Part shown: positions 16,709 through 23,799 of the stretch, piece by piece
How positions within the stretch are numbered: the stretch's first letter is position 1
Layout: every line of letters begins with the position of its first letter
Source of the DNA: a virus
IMG/VR virus record: IMGVR_UViG_3300047510_000385
Coordinates: 1-36,623 of that record
DNA: 36,623 nucleotides
Strand: one strand, 5' to 3'
Notes under the pieces: generated by a model
Told to the model about the DNA's origin: nothing
Databases searched by the model: none
Seen by the model: only the letters and a program-made list of their open reading frames with translations
Program-made: the position numbers and the translations under genes

Positions 16709-19086
16709 CCACACCTACCACTGTTCAGGTACAGATCCAGCTTCGTGGTGATACCGCATCGAATTGGACAGCAGCTAATCCAGTCCTGCTGAACAATGAG
16801 CTGGGACTGGAGACTGACACCAAAAAGCTGAAGGTAGGCAATGGCAGCACCGCTTGGAACAGCCTCGCTTACTTTCCGTCCATCGTCACCGGTGGCACGG
16901 TTCTCGGCAACCTTGAGATTGGCACCACCGGCACGCTGACTTTTGAGGGCAGCAGCGCCGATAACTTTGAAACCACGCTTGGGGTGATCAACCCTACGGC
17001 TGATCGCACGATCAACCTGCCCAATCAGAGCGGCACCGTGGTGGTGAGCGGTAACGCCACCATCGTTGATGCGGACATTGCCGCCAATGCTGAAATCGCC
17101 GTCAGCAAGCTGGCCGATGGTGCTGCCCGCCAACTGCTGCAGACCGACGCTGCCGGTACCGGCGTTGAGTGGACCAGCAACGTAGACGTGCCTGGCACGC
17201 TGGACGTAACAGGTGCCGCCACATTCGATGCAGCGGTCACGATCGCTGGTGATCTGACCGTCAACGGTACAACCACCAACATCAACACGCAGAACCTTGT
17301 CGTCGAAGACAAGAACATCATCCTCGCGGATGTTGCCAGCCCTACTGATGTCACAGCAGACGGCGGCGGCATCACGCTGAAAGGCGCTACTGACAAGACG
17401 ATCACCTGGAGCGACACCACCGACGCATGGACTAGCAATCAGGTGCTCGATGTGCCTGCGGGCAGTGCTGCAACGCCATCGCTGATCTTCGGTGCGGACG
17501 TTAATACCGGCATCTACTCCCCCGGCGCAGATCAAGTAGCCATCTCGACTAATGGCACTGGGCGGTTGTTTGTTGATGCGAGTGGGAATGTTGGAATCAA
17601 TGTTGCCTCTCCAGGTAGTTTTGAACCTGGCGCTAGAAATCTTGTTGTTGGCAGCGGTTCTGGCGATAACGGATTGAGTATTTATTCAGCCACCACTGGT
17701 CAAGGGATTATCTATTTTGCTGATGGAACTACAGGAGCGCAAAAATATACAGGATTTATTGCCTATGACCATAGTACAAATGCGCTCAGATTCGGTGCTA
17801 ATGACGGCAATGAACGAATGCGCCTGGACTCCAGTGGCCGCTTAGGTCTGGGGACTAGTAGCCCTACAACAACATTTGATTGCCGGGGAGTCATTTCGAC
17901 TAACGATGCGCTTTACTGTTACAACAGCGCAAGGGACGGACTGGGTATTTGGTACAACCCTGGTGGAGCTGGGGTCAACCAATTAACAGCGCGCGTTAAT
18001 GGCGGAGACAGGCTCACAATTGACTCCTCAGGCAACGTAGGGATTGGCACTACTTCGCCTGGAAGTTATAGCTCTGCCGCAAATCAATTAGTTGTTGGCA
18101 GCGCTTCTGGCAATCAAGGCATCACTATTGCAGCAGGTTCTAGTTCGTATTCAGCGGTTTATTTTGCAGACGGAACAGCCGGGACGGAGCCATACCGAGG
18201 TATTGTCGGCTATAACCACGCTTCTGATGGATTAGAGTTTTATACTGCCGGACTTTTGCGGTCCACTATTGACTCGTCGGGACGCCTGTTAGTTGGCACG
18301 TCTTCTGGGTCTTTCTCAACAACAGTTAAGCTTCAAGGAAATAGCGGAGCATCTACAGGCGAATCTCGCATTAGGTTTTGCCGTGGTCAAGCAACTCCTG
18401 CAGATGGTGCTGCTCTTGGAATTATCGGGTTTTCCGACAATACCGAAACTCCTAGTGCGGAGATTGTTGCTCAACGCGATGGAGGCACCTGGAGTGCATC
18501 TTCTGTTCCAGGTAGATTAGTGTTCTCCGTTACAAGTGATAACAGCGCATCACCAACGGAAGCAATGCGGATTGGATCAGATCAGTCAATACGAACTTAC
18601 GCATCTGGAACAGCACTTGCCTTAAGCACTGCTGCAGCGGCTGGAACTACATCAGCACTAATTTGGGGTCGTTATTCGGCCACAGCAGTCAACACTGGCA
18701 CAACCTCCTTTTATGTTTGGTCAAACGGCAACGTCCAAAACACCAACAACTCCTACGGCGCCATCTCTGACATTAAGCTGAAAGAGAACATTATTGACGC
18801 TGGCTCGCAGTGGGATGACCTAAAAGCCCTGCAGGTCCGCAAGTACAACTTCAAGGAAGGCCAGACCCACACTCAAATCGGCTTGATCGCACAAGAAGTC
18901 GAGCTAGTCTCCCCTGGCCTCGTGAGCGAAAGCCCTGACCGCGACGCAGATGGCAACGACCTCGGCACCGTCACCAAGAGCGTCAACTATTCGGTGCTTT
19001 ACATAAAGGCAGTCAAGGCGCTGCAGGAAGCGATGGAGCGCATCGAAACCCTTGAGGCCAAAGTTGCAGCCCTTGAGGCCGCGTAG
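16705..19086 (+). CDS. Tail fibre with C-terminal S74 intramolecular chaperone
   Basis: This 793-aa protein is the probable receptor-binding fibre. Residues about 8-52 carry the fibre/hyaluronidase-like start (WTAANPVLLNNELGLETDT). The middle holds two ~149-residue-spaced repeats, near 285-395 and 434-545 (NLVVGSGSGDNG versus QLVVGSASGNQG; IYFADGTTGAQ versus VYFADGTAGTE). The C-terminal ~106 residues match the self-cleaving S74 chaperone: SDIKLKENI places Ser688 and Lys693 as the expected dyad, and QIGLIAQEVE and the final coiled coil are typical. The chaperone should trimerise the fibre and cut itself off. Bases 17580-18720 are more AT-rich than flanks, suggesting module exchange. The start is GTG. 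Confidence 0.93.
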   Translation: MTTPTTVQVQIQLRGDTASNWTAANPVLLNNELGLETDTKKLKVGNGSTAWNSLAYFPSIVTGGTVLGNLEIGTTGTLTFEGSSADNFETTLGVINPTADRTINLPNQSGTVVVSGNATIVDADIAANAEIAVSKLADGAARQLLQTDAAGTGVEWTSNVDVPGTLDVTGAATFDAAVTIAGDLTVNGTTTNINTQNLVVEDKNIILADVASPTDVTADGGGITLKGATDKTITWSDTTDAWTSNQVLDVPAGSAATPSLIFGADVNTGIYSPGADQVAISTNGTGRLFVDASGNVGINVASPGSFEPGARNLVVGSGSGDNGLSIYSATTGQGIIYFADGTTGAQKYTGFIAYDHSTNALRFGANDGNERMRLDSSGRLGLGTSSPTTTFDCRGVISTNDALYCYNSARDGLGIWYNPGGAGVNQLTARVNGGDRLTIDSSGNVGIGTTSPGSYSSAANQLVVGSASGNQGITIAAGSSSYSAVYFADGTAGTEPYRGIVGYNHASDGLEFYTAGLLRSTIDSSGRLLVGTSSGSFSTTVKLQGNSGASTGESRIRFCRGQATPADGAALGIIGFSDNTETPSAEIVAQRDGGTWSASSVPGRLVFSVTSDNSASPTEAMRIGSDQSIRTYASGTALALSTAAAAGTTSALIWGRYSATAVNTGTTSFYVWSNGNVQNTNNSYGAISDIKLKENIIDAGSQWDDLKALQVRKYNFKEGQTHTQIGLIAQEVELVSPGLVSESPDRDADGNDLGTVTKSVNYSVLYIKAVKALQEAMERIETLEAKVAALEAA

Positions 19087-19350
19087 ACCTACTCTCCTCT
19101 GTGTCTGAGTTAGTTACAATCAAGCTGTCGCCGGTGCATGGACTGGAAATGTCTGGTTGCCGCATCGGCTCTAAGTCCTAGCTTCCTAGGCCGGGAGGGT
19201 TGATCTCCTCCCGCAGTATTTAGCAAAGCGTCGTAGTCACCTTCTCTAGTCAACTCCTAATTTGATTCAAATTTGAAGTTGGCCAGTCCACGTCGCTAGG
19301 CGGGCAACCGGCCTACTCCTACTAACCTGCTACTGAACACGGTTTTTACC
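19087..19350 (+). other. Structured intergenic region after tail fibre
   Basis: No ORF is evident in these 264 bases. Two consecutive hairpins occur at 19177-19190 (CCTAG, four-base loop, CTAGG) and 19192-19213 (CGGGAGG, eight-base loop, CCTCCCG). A perfect 12-base palindrome, TTCAAATTTGAA, lies at 19266-19277. TACAAT at 19115-19120 could be a -10 box, but no good -35 is visible. The hairpins lack a T-run. The region may combine late-operon termination with a long 5' leader for the 102-aa gene. I compared it with cobalamin and glutamine riboswitch cores from memory and found no match. Confidence 0.45.
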
Positions 19351-19659
19351 ATGGCCACCACCTTTACGTGGGGTATCAACACCCTTGAACGCGAAACCGA
19401 CGACGGCTTTGTTTTTACCGCTCACTACACCGTCAACGCTGAAGACGGCACCTATTCGGCTGGTGCGTACGGCAGCATCGGCTTTCAGCGCCCCGACAAC
19501 CTGATCCCGTACAACCAACTCGACGAGCCAACTGTGATCGGCTGGGTCAAGGAAGCCCTAGGCGGTGACGAAAAGGTCGCCGAGATCGAGGCCGCACTCC
19601 AGCAGCAGCTGGATCAGCAGCGTCAGCCCGTCACCGGCCAAGGCCTGCCGTGGCAGTAA
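19351..19659 (+). CDS. Conserved phage protein, unknown function (cyanophage-type)
   Basis: This 102-aa protein reads MATTFTWGINTLERETDDGF then VFTAHYTVNAEDGTYSAGAY, with a C-terminal helix (VIGWVKEALGGDEKVAEIEA) ending GLPWQ. I recognise this pattern as a small protein common in cyanobacterial and other aquatic phages, but I know no function. The fold is probably a short beta-sheet with a terminal helix. It is preceded by a 264-base untranslated region with hairpins, and the next small gene overlaps it by ten bases. High or separately regulated expression is possible given the long leader. Confidence 0.78.
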   Translation: MATTFTWGINTLERETDDGFVFTAHYTVNAEDGTYSAGAYGSIGFQRPDNLIPYNQLDEPTVIGWVKEALGGDEKVAEIEAALQQQLDQQRQPVTGQGLPWQ

Positions 19660-19787
19660 AAGCCAAGACCGGCACCGCTCGCGTCGAGCATCATGTCGGG
19701 CCACCTAAGACCACACGGCAAGGCTATGGCCAGCGGTCACGGCCGCGACGTCGCGGTAAAAAGCCCTTGCGCGGACAAGGTCGGTAA
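19650..19787 (+). CDS. Small highly basic protein, 45 aa
   Basis: This short gene starts at a GTG overlapping the end of the 102-aa gene by ten bases. The product is MAVKAKTGTARVEHHVGPPK followed by TTRQGYGQRSRPRRRGKKP and LRGQGR, with about one third Lys/Arg and many Gly/Pro. It is probably disordered and nucleic-acid binding. Small basic proteins of this style accompany the preceding gene in other aquatic phages, as far as I recall. Support comes from the coupled start and the strongly biased composition. No function is known to me. Confidence 0.6.
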   Translation: MAVKAKTGTARVEHHVGPPKTTRQGYGQRSRPRRRGKKPLRGQGR

Positions 19788-19812
19788 GCTGAACAGGTAC
19801 CACCATGGCGCC

Positions 19813-20064
19813 ATGGTCGAAGTGATCGCCGCCATTGCTGGCGCTTCAATTTCAGTTGCAGCCATGGGTGCTGCTGGCTTCAGCCGCAAATCAGATGAAG
19901 CCCGTGAGGCAGTAATCAGACTCACCTCAGCTGTGGAGCACATTGCTACGCAGCTAGAGGTGCTGCATCAAGACATCAAGGAAGATCGGCGCGAGACATT
20001 TACCCGCATATCGACGGTGGAGCAGCGCGTCTCTAAGTTGGAAGCACGTCCGCCATCCTGCTAG
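19813..20064 (+). CDS. Membrane-anchored coiled-coil protein (holin-accessory-like)
   Basis: This 83-aa protein starts MVEVIAAIAGASISVAAMGA, a single membrane segment (about residues 2-23). It continues with a charged coiled coil (RLTSAVEHIATQLEVLHQDI; TRISTVEQRVSKLEAR). The arrangement resembles hemolysin XhlA-type or spanin-like proteins found in lysis cassettes, though with the anchor at the N-terminus. The open frame extends upstream to 19693, but that part overlaps the basic protein and looks non-coding. The next gene, another small membrane protein, and then the endolysin follow within 150 bases, so a lysis role is likely. Confidence 0.68.
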   Translation: MVEVIAAIAGASISVAAMGAAGFSRKSDEAREAVIRLTSAVEHIATQLEVLHQDIKEDRRETFTRISTVEQRVSKLEARPPSC

Positions 20065-20066
20065 CC

Positions 20067-20213
20067 ATGGATCATGCAAGCACCATTGCGGTGATCGCCA
20101 TCCTTGTAGCAGCAGGCTCTGAGGTTATCGCCGTATCACCGCTCAAATCCAACAGCTGGCTGCAGCTGATCTTCCAAGCGCTGCGCATTATGTTCCCAAA
20201 GCAGCGCCGCTGA
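20067..20213 (+). CDS. Small hydrophobic protein, holin candidate, 48 aa
   Basis: This 48-aa protein begins MDHASTIAVIAILVAAGSEV and continues IAVSPLKSNSWLQLIFQALR, ending IMFPKQRR. It has one membrane segment (residues 6-23), a second amphipathic or hydrophobic segment and a basic tail. It starts two bases after the previous stop and ends three bases before the endolysin. The 'SEV..L.P.KSNSWLQL' scheme recurs in tiny phage proteins encoded next to lysins. A holin that releases the endolysin is the best guess, with no direct proof. Confidence 0.66.
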   Translation: MDHASTIAVIAILVAAGSEVIAVSPLKSNSWLQLIFQALRIMFPKQRR

Positions 20214-20216
20214 ACC

Positions 20217-21302
20217 ATGGCGAACGATGCGCCGATCACACTCCAACAGCTGTTCAAGTACTACAAGGGCCAGCCGCACCAGGCTGCAGCAATCCAGCAG
20301 CTAGAGGCTGACCTGGCCGCCAATGCCTACGACGCCGTGATGCGGCGCGATCGGGACTGGTTCCAAACCTGGAGCCAAGACGGCAAGCAAACCGATCTGG
20401 CCGCAGCCATTGCACTGATCAAGGAGTTTGAGGGCTGCCATCTCAGCGCATACCCTGACCCGCTCAGTGGTGGTGAACCGTGGACGATCGGCTACGGCAC
20501 CACGCGCTACAGCAGCGGTACACCCGTGCAGCGCGGCGACAAGATCAATGTGATCGAGGCTGACATGCTGCTGCGCCTCGAGATTGACCGCATCACCGAC
20601 AAGCTGCGCACTAACGTGCCGCATTGGAATGTGATGGATGACGATCAGCGTTCTGCGCTGGTGAGCTTTGCCTACAACCTTGGTGCTGGCTTCTACGGCT
20701 CCGCTGGATTTGAGACGATCAGCAGGTGCCTGCGTGATCGTGATTGGGCAGCAGTGCCCGCAGCGTTTGAGTTGTACCGCAACCCTGGCACCAACGTTGA
20801 AGCTGGCCTGCTGCGGCGGCGCCGGGCAGAAGGCAAACTTTGGGGGCAGCATCAGGCCGCGGCCGAACCGGAAACCGCGAAGCTCCGGCCTGGAAGTTCA
20901 TTCACCGCACGCATCACGCCGCACATCAGGCTCGGGGAGTTTGCGCTCGATCAGGAGGCCAGGCGGTTTCAGCATCAGTACGAGCTGGACACAGCAGCGG
21001 AGTTGGCGGCATTTCTGGAGCGCGCTCGCACGGCATTCGGCGGGAAGCCGATCATCATCACCAGCGGCTTCAGGCCACCGGCTGTTAATCGCTCAGTTGG
21101 CGGCGCATCTGGATCGGAGCACCTTTACAACGCGCCAGGTGTCGGCGCTGTGGACTGGTACATCCAGGGAGTCGACATCTACAAGCTGCAGGAGTGGTGC
21201 ATAAAGAACTGGCCATACAGCACCGGCAAGGGAGCGCCTAAAGGATTCATCCATACCGGCATCCGGCAAGGGCGGCCTAAGGTCGTCTGGGATTACAACT
21301 GA
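20217..21302 (+). CDS. Two-domain endolysin: GH24 lysozyme plus M15-like peptidase
   Basis: This 361-aa enzyme should cut peptidoglycan in two ways. Residues about 60-210 are a T4/P22-type lysozyme (GH24): IKEFEGCHLSAYPD gives catalytic Glu72 and Asp81, followed by WTIGYGTT and SFAYNLGAGF. Residues about 235-361 resemble M15-type carboxypeptidases: IIITSGFRPPAVNRSVGGAS, then SEHLYNAPG and GFIHTGI, giving probable zinc ligands His302, Asp313 and His346. The spacing from His302 to the Asp is longer than usual. There is no signal peptide, so a holin is needed for export, consistent with the two small membrane genes upstream. Fusion of the two activities is known but not common. Confidence 0.9.
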   Translation: MANDAPITLQQLFKYYKGQPHQAAAIQQLEADLAANAYDAVMRRDRDWFQTWSQDGKQTDLAAAIALIKEFEGCHLSAYPDPLSGGEPWTIGYGTTRYSSGTPVQRGDKINVIEADMLLRLEIDRITDKLRTNVPHWNVMDDDQRSALVSFAYNLGAGFYGSAGFETISRCLRDRDWAAVPAAFELYRNPGTNVEAGLLRRRRAEGKLWGQHQAAAEPETAKLRPGSSFTARITPHIRLGEFALDQEARRFQHQYELDTAAELAAFLERARTAFGGKPIIITSGFRPPAVNRSVGGASGSEHLYNAPGVGAVDWYIQGVDIYKLQEWCIKNWPYSTGKGAPKGFIHTGIRQGRPKVVWDYN

Positions 21303-21306
21303 CCCT

Positions 21307-21822
21307 GTGCTGCTACCTGATCACGAGATCCGCCGGCTGTGCAAGCAGCATTCAATGCTGCAGCCATACAACGAAGAGCAGCTCAACCCAGCCAGCTATG
21401 ACGTGACGCTCGGCGGTCAGATCATGATGGAGGTGGCCAGCACACCAGAGCTGCAGAAGGTGCAGCTGCATGGCCACACGCAGCAGGATCCGTTCTGGAT
21501 TCAGCCTGGTGAGTTCTTCCTGGCTGAAACTCAGGAGATCTTCAATCTGCCCAATCACGTCGGCGCTCAGTTCGTGCTCAAGTCCAGCCGTGCACGTGAG
21601 GGATGGGACCATGCGGAAGCCGGATGGGCGGATCCAGGGTGGTTCGGCAGCAGGCTCACCATGGAGCTGCGCAATCAGCGGCGCCTGCATCCGCTACCGA
21701 TCTGGCCGGGCTTACGCATCGGGCAGATGAAGTTCCTGCTGGTGAGCGGCACCGTGGAACGCAGTTACGCCGAAACTGGCCGCTATAACGCAAATCTGGG
21801 TGTCACGGCATCCAAGGGGTAG
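21307..21822 (+). CDS. dcd: dCTP deaminase / dUTPase-family enzyme
   Basis: This 171-aa protein belongs to the Dcd/dUTPase fold. The N-terminal NPASYDVTLGG (residues 27-37), the phosphate-binding SSRAREG (93-99) and LTMELRN with Glu120 match dCTP deaminase signatures, where the glutamate is catalytic. It would convert dCTP to dUTP (or dUMP) and so supply thymidylate precursors during phage replication. The sequence is shorter than E. coli Dcd (193 aa). The start is GTG four bases after the lysin stop. Some phage relatives act as dUTPases, so substrate is uncertain. Confidence 0.84.
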   Translation: MLLPDHEIRRLCKQHSMLQPYNEEQLNPASYDVTLGGQIMMEVASTPELQKVQLHGHTQQDPFWIQPGEFFLAETQEIFNLPNHVGAQFVLKSSRAREGWDHAEAGWADPGWFGSRLTMELRNQRRLHPLPIWPGLRIGQMKFLLVSGTVERSYAETGRYNANLGVTASKG

Positions 21823-21991
21823 CAAGCGGCGCCATGCGCAGTCGATAGATCTTGCCGGGTGCCTCAGCTGGATCATCCATCGGGATCATGGTGTAATCGT
21901 CGCAGCCGTGCGATTCAGCAAAGTGGCTGGCGGACTGATGGGTGATAAATGGCCCGATGTGCCACGGGCCGATGCGGAGGATGTATTGCAT
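21803..21991 (-). CDS. Small conserved-looking protein on the opposite strand, 62 aa
   Basis: The product begins MQYILRIGPWHIGPFITHQS, continues ASHFAESHGCDDYTMIPMDD and PAEAPGK. The scheme 'Y-x-I/L-x-I/V-G-P-x-x-I-G-P-F...A..A' recurs in tiny phage proteins with an alpha/beta fold. It is convergent with the deaminase gene and overlaps its end by 20 bases, while neighbouring genes up to 22578 are on the + strand. The alternative + strand frame here (21800-22042) looks non-coding. Function unknown. Confidence 0.5.
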   Translation of the reverse strand: MQYILRIGPWHIGPFITHQSASHFAESHGCDDYTMIPMDDPAEAPGKIYRLRMAPLATPWMP

Positions 21992-22094
21992 TGCGGGACC
22001 GTAGCGCGAATCATGCCGCTCAATCCCATAGCAATTCTGTAATCCCGTGAGACTCAGTGGCGACCGCTACCGTGGCACCAGCGGCGGCCAGTCC

Positions 22095-22280
22095 ATGCCC
22101 GGTTACTACCTAGAGGTTTCCGCCAAGATCTTCATCCGATCAGACACGCCAGCCGATGACATACCTGGTGATGTCTACAGTCAAATCGCTGAGCATGTCC
22201 GATCCGATGAAGACATCATCGACATCGAAGTGAACTGCGTGCCGGTGCCTGAGGATCTCTGTGGATCGACACCGCATTGA
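22095..22280 (+). CDS. Small acidic protein, unknown, 61 aa
   Basis: From the ATG at 22095 the product reads MPGYYLEVSAKIFIRSDTPA followed by DDIPGDVYSQIAEHVRSDED and IIDIEVNCVPVPEDL. It is acidic, predicted as strand-helix-strand, and resembles small phage proteins of unknown role. A GTG at 22047 would add 16 less convincing residues. It overlaps the HNH gene start by 20 bases. I do not recognise a family. Confidence 0.58.
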   Translation: MPGYYLEVSAKIFIRSDTPADDIPGDVYSQIAEHVRSDEDIIDIEVNCVPVPEDLCGSTPH

Positions 22281-22578
22281 TGAGACCCGCCTGATCACCC
22301 GGCGATTAGCGCGTGATCAGATCCTCCTCGCCTGGAGCTACCGTTGCGCCTACTGCGGCGCGGATCTGGATCGCAGTCCAACGCTCGATCACATCATTCC
22401 CAAGGCGCATGGCGGGCTCACGGTGCCCAGCAACATGGTCGCCTGCTGCATGGGCTGCAACTGCTCCAAAGGCCACAAGCCTTGGGTGGACTGGTACCGC
22501 CAGCAGCCCTTTTGGTCAGCACTCGGCGAGTGGGCGATCGTGCAGTGGCTCACCAGCGGCGCTAATCTTGCGGCCTAG
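22261..22578 (+). CDS. HNH endonuclease
   Basis: This 105-aa protein has a zinc-stabilised HNH core: CAYCG (residues 30-34), LDHIIPKAHGG with the metal-binding His, then NMVACCMGCNCSKG supplying the second cysteine pair and the central Asn. The start is GTG with GAGGA about six bases upstream. Stand-alone HNH proteins in phages can be homing nucleases or help the terminase cut at cos. Here the gene is far from terminase and at the end of the rightward operon, so homing or an accessory nuclease role is more likely. Ends just before the convergent terminator zone. Confidence 0.88.
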   Translation: MDRHRIDETRLITRRLARDQILLAWSYRCAYCGADLDRSPTLDHIIPKAHGGLTVPSNMVACCMGCNCSKGHKPWVDWYRQQPFWSALGEWAIVQWLTSGANLAA

Positions 22579-22623
22579 ACCTTTCCTGAGGATCTAGGCG
22601 ATCCCGTAGCGGCCGGCTGCGGG
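22573..22623. terminator. Tandem hairpins between convergent operons
   Basis: Two inverted repeats follow the HNH gene. The first pairs GCCTAGA (22573-22579) with TCTAGGC (22593-22599). The second pairs CCCGTAGC (22603-22610) with GCTGCGGG (22616-22623), eight pairs with one T-G wobble and a five-base loop. Neither has a T-run. Their place between the ends of the rightward (HNH) and leftward (22788) operons suggests bidirectional termination. Confidence 0.5.
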
Positions 22624-22676
22624 CACCAGGCTGGCACCGCGTGAGGACCATCCACCGGCCACATCATTAAGAGATG

Positions 22677-22750
22677 CACCCAGTCGGGAATCGAACCCGC
22701 ATCGCCCCGCAGCGGCGGTGGCCGTCCTATCCATTGGCTCGGACTGGGTG
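22677..22750 (-). tRNA. Degenerate tRNA-Arg(CCG)-like element
   Basis: On the minus strand a 74-base element has a perfect seven-pair acceptor stem (CACCCAG/CTGGGTG), T at position 8, a D-loop with AATGGATA as in many tRNA-Arg, a five-base variable loop ending in T, and a consensus T-arm (GGGTTCGAATCCC). Placing the arms by length puts CCG at the anticodon. However, position 33 is G, not T, the anticodon stem has mismatches at 27-43 and 30-40, the D-stem pairs poorly in standard register, and no CCA is encoded. It is probably a decayed or tRNA-mimicking gene, not a standard tRNA. Confidence 0.5.
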
Positions 22751-22787
22751 AGCCCGATGCACAAGGCAGAGCGGGAACACGATCACG

Positions 22788-22874
22788 CTACGGCAGAATC
22801 CTGCTGCACACCCACAGCGCGATCAGGCACGTCGCCCAATACTCCACCACCAAGATCAGCACGTCGCGGAGCAT
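22788..22874 (-). CDS. Tiny membrane peptide, 28 aa
   Basis: The product is MLRDVLILVVEYWATCLIAL followed by WVCSRILP, a single membrane-spanning segment with two cysteines. The ATG shares a base with the upstream stop (TGATG), the coupling used throughout this leftward operon. It would be the last gene of that operon, close to the terminator zone. Short length makes chance possible, but hydrophobicity and coupling support it. Function unknown. Confidence 0.45.
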   Translation of the reverse strand: MLRDVLILVVEYWATCLIALWVCSRILP

Positions 22875-23044
22875 CAGCGGCCGAGCAGGTAGTCAAGGTA
22901 AAGCTCCGCCTGCCACAGGTCGCTTGAATAGCGGCAGGTGCCACCGACACAGCTGCGGTAATACACCTCACCCTTCACGGGCATGATCGTTTCGATGCTG
23001 CCGCCGTCTCGATCAGTGCGGCTGATGACTTCCGGGCCGAACAT
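22874..23044 (-). CDS. Small protein, unknown, 56 aa
   Basis: The product begins MFGPEVISRTDRDGGSIETI, continues MPVKGEVYYRSCVGGTCRYS and SDLWQAELYLDYLLGR. It shows two beta strands, a CxxxxC pair and a C-terminal helix, and its charge pattern is protein-like. The gene overlaps the previous reading frame by 32 bases and the next by one base. I do not recognise a family; it belongs to the leftward operon of small genes. Confidence 0.55.
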   Translation of the reverse strand: MFGPEVISRTDRDGGSIETIMPVKGEVYYRSCVGGTCRYSSDLWQAELYLDYLLGR

Positions 23045-23354
23045 ACAGCTCACACCTGGCCGCGAAACGGCCGCCGCTTCTCTTTGATTCTGGCAACTCC
23101 AATCCGCAGCGCTGATGGCGCATCTGCCAATGCTGGCAATCCCAGCACATCAGCGGCTCACCGGCAGGACGCAACCGGGCGCGCGCAGCTTGGTAGATGT
23201 GTTGCGCTTTGATCAGTGCGGCCTGCAGCTGCACCGTGCCGGTATCCATCTCGATCTGATGTTCAGGCTTTGGGCCAAGCACCACGCGCGCGTGCCATGT
23301 TTGGTCGGATCGGCTGCACAGCAGCAGTAGACGGCCGCCGTGCAGGCTGATCAC
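23013..23354 (-). CDS. Cysteine-cluster protein of leftward operon, 113 aa
   Basis: The GTG start overlaps the previous stop (GTGA). The N-terminal half is helical (TVQLQAALIKAQHIYQAARA), the C-terminal half has CWDCQHW, then CGLELPESKRSGGRFAARCE, a four-cysteine set likely to bind zinc. Similar Cys clusters with the 'C-x-x-C-x-x-W...C-x-x...F-A-x-x-C' spacing occur in small aquatic-phage proteins. Nucleic-acid binding is possible but unproven. The end overlaps the next gene by 32 bases. Confidence 0.66.
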   Translation of the reverse strand: MISLHGGRLLLLCSRSDQTWHARVVLGPKPEHQIEMDTGTVQLQAALIKAQHIYQAARARLRPAGEPLMCWDCQHWQMRHQRCGLELPESKRSGGRFAARCELYVRPGSHQPH

Positions 23355-23581
23355 TCCTCTTCTCCGTGACTCGGCAGGTGGAAGAGACGCTCGAGCGTCA
23401 TGCTGGCCGGCTCGGGCTCACCGCTGGTGACGTGTGCCGCCACTGGATCGGCTGGGTTGGCCGCCACAAACACGGTCGGCCAGTGCAATTCCTTCACCAC
23501 CACCAGACTGGTGCGGGGACTGCGCACCAGTACCCACAGCGCAGCGCGCTCGAGCAGGTTCAGGCCGGGCAGGTGCATCAT
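23351..23581 (-). CDS. Small protein, unknown, 76 aa
   Basis: From the ATG at 23581 (or the adjacent one at 23578) the product reads MMHLPGLNLLERAALWVLVR, then SPRTSLVVVKELHWPTVFVA and an acidic, proline-containing tail ending SHGEEE. The N-terminal half is helical and partly hydrophobic. The start overlaps the DUF3310 stop by four bases. Several aquatic phages encode similar short 'LWVLxR..VVVV...' proteins, as far as I recall. Membrane association is possible. The frame upstream to 23656 lies inside the DUF3310 gene and is not needed. Confidence 0.6.
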   Translation of the reverse strand: MMHLPGLNLLERAALWVLVRSPRTSLVVVKELHWPTVFVAANPADPVAAHVTSGEPEPASMTLERLFHLPSHGEEE

Positions 23582-23799
23582 GCCTCCAGTTTGGCGATCA
23601 ATCGATCGAGATACCACCGGCACTTGCGCGCATCCTGCAGGGCATTGCCCTTGCACCAGATGCGCAGCAGATACTTGAGCGCCTGGCCGTGCAGGTAGGC
23701 GGGCACCATGTGCGGCGCGTCCGCGATGGCGGCCTCGATCACGTCGATGGCCTCAACCGGACCGCGCTTGTAGTGATCCGGGTTGATCTGGTCAGTCAT
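23578..23799 (-). CDS. DUF3310 family protein
   Basis: This 73-aa protein matches DUF3310 (SaV-like): INPDHYKRGPVEAIDVIEAA, then AYLHGQALKYLLRIWCKGN, then DARKCRWYLDRLIAKLE. The family is small, helical and very common in phages; a nucleotide-kinase-like role has been proposed from annotation names but is not established. It overlaps the HTH-like gene upstream by eight bases and the next gene by four. It is the best-recognised member of the leftward operon. Confidence 0.9.
   Translation of the reverse strand: MTDQINPDHYKRGPVEAIDVIEAAIADAPHMVPAYLHGQALKYLLRIWCKGNALQDARKCRWYLDRLIAKLEA

Noticed and set aside
16549-17535. A 328-codon open frame on the minus strand
   Set aside because: It is the shadow of the tail fibre and minor tail genes and has no recognisable motif or ribosome site.
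17559-18360. CRISPR-like or tandem DNA repeats in the tail fibre gene
   Set aside because: The similarity is at protein level between two ~110-residue blocks with diverged DNA, with no spacer-repeat pattern.
19087-19350. A cobalamin or glutamine-II riboswitch
   Set aside because: I looked for the B12 box and for the glutamine-II core and found neither, so no riboswitch class is claimed.
21800-22042. An 80-codon + strand frame after the deaminase gene
   Set aside because: Its composition is unlike the neighbouring proteins, and the minus frame at 21803-21991 shows a more credible protein pattern. Neither is certain.
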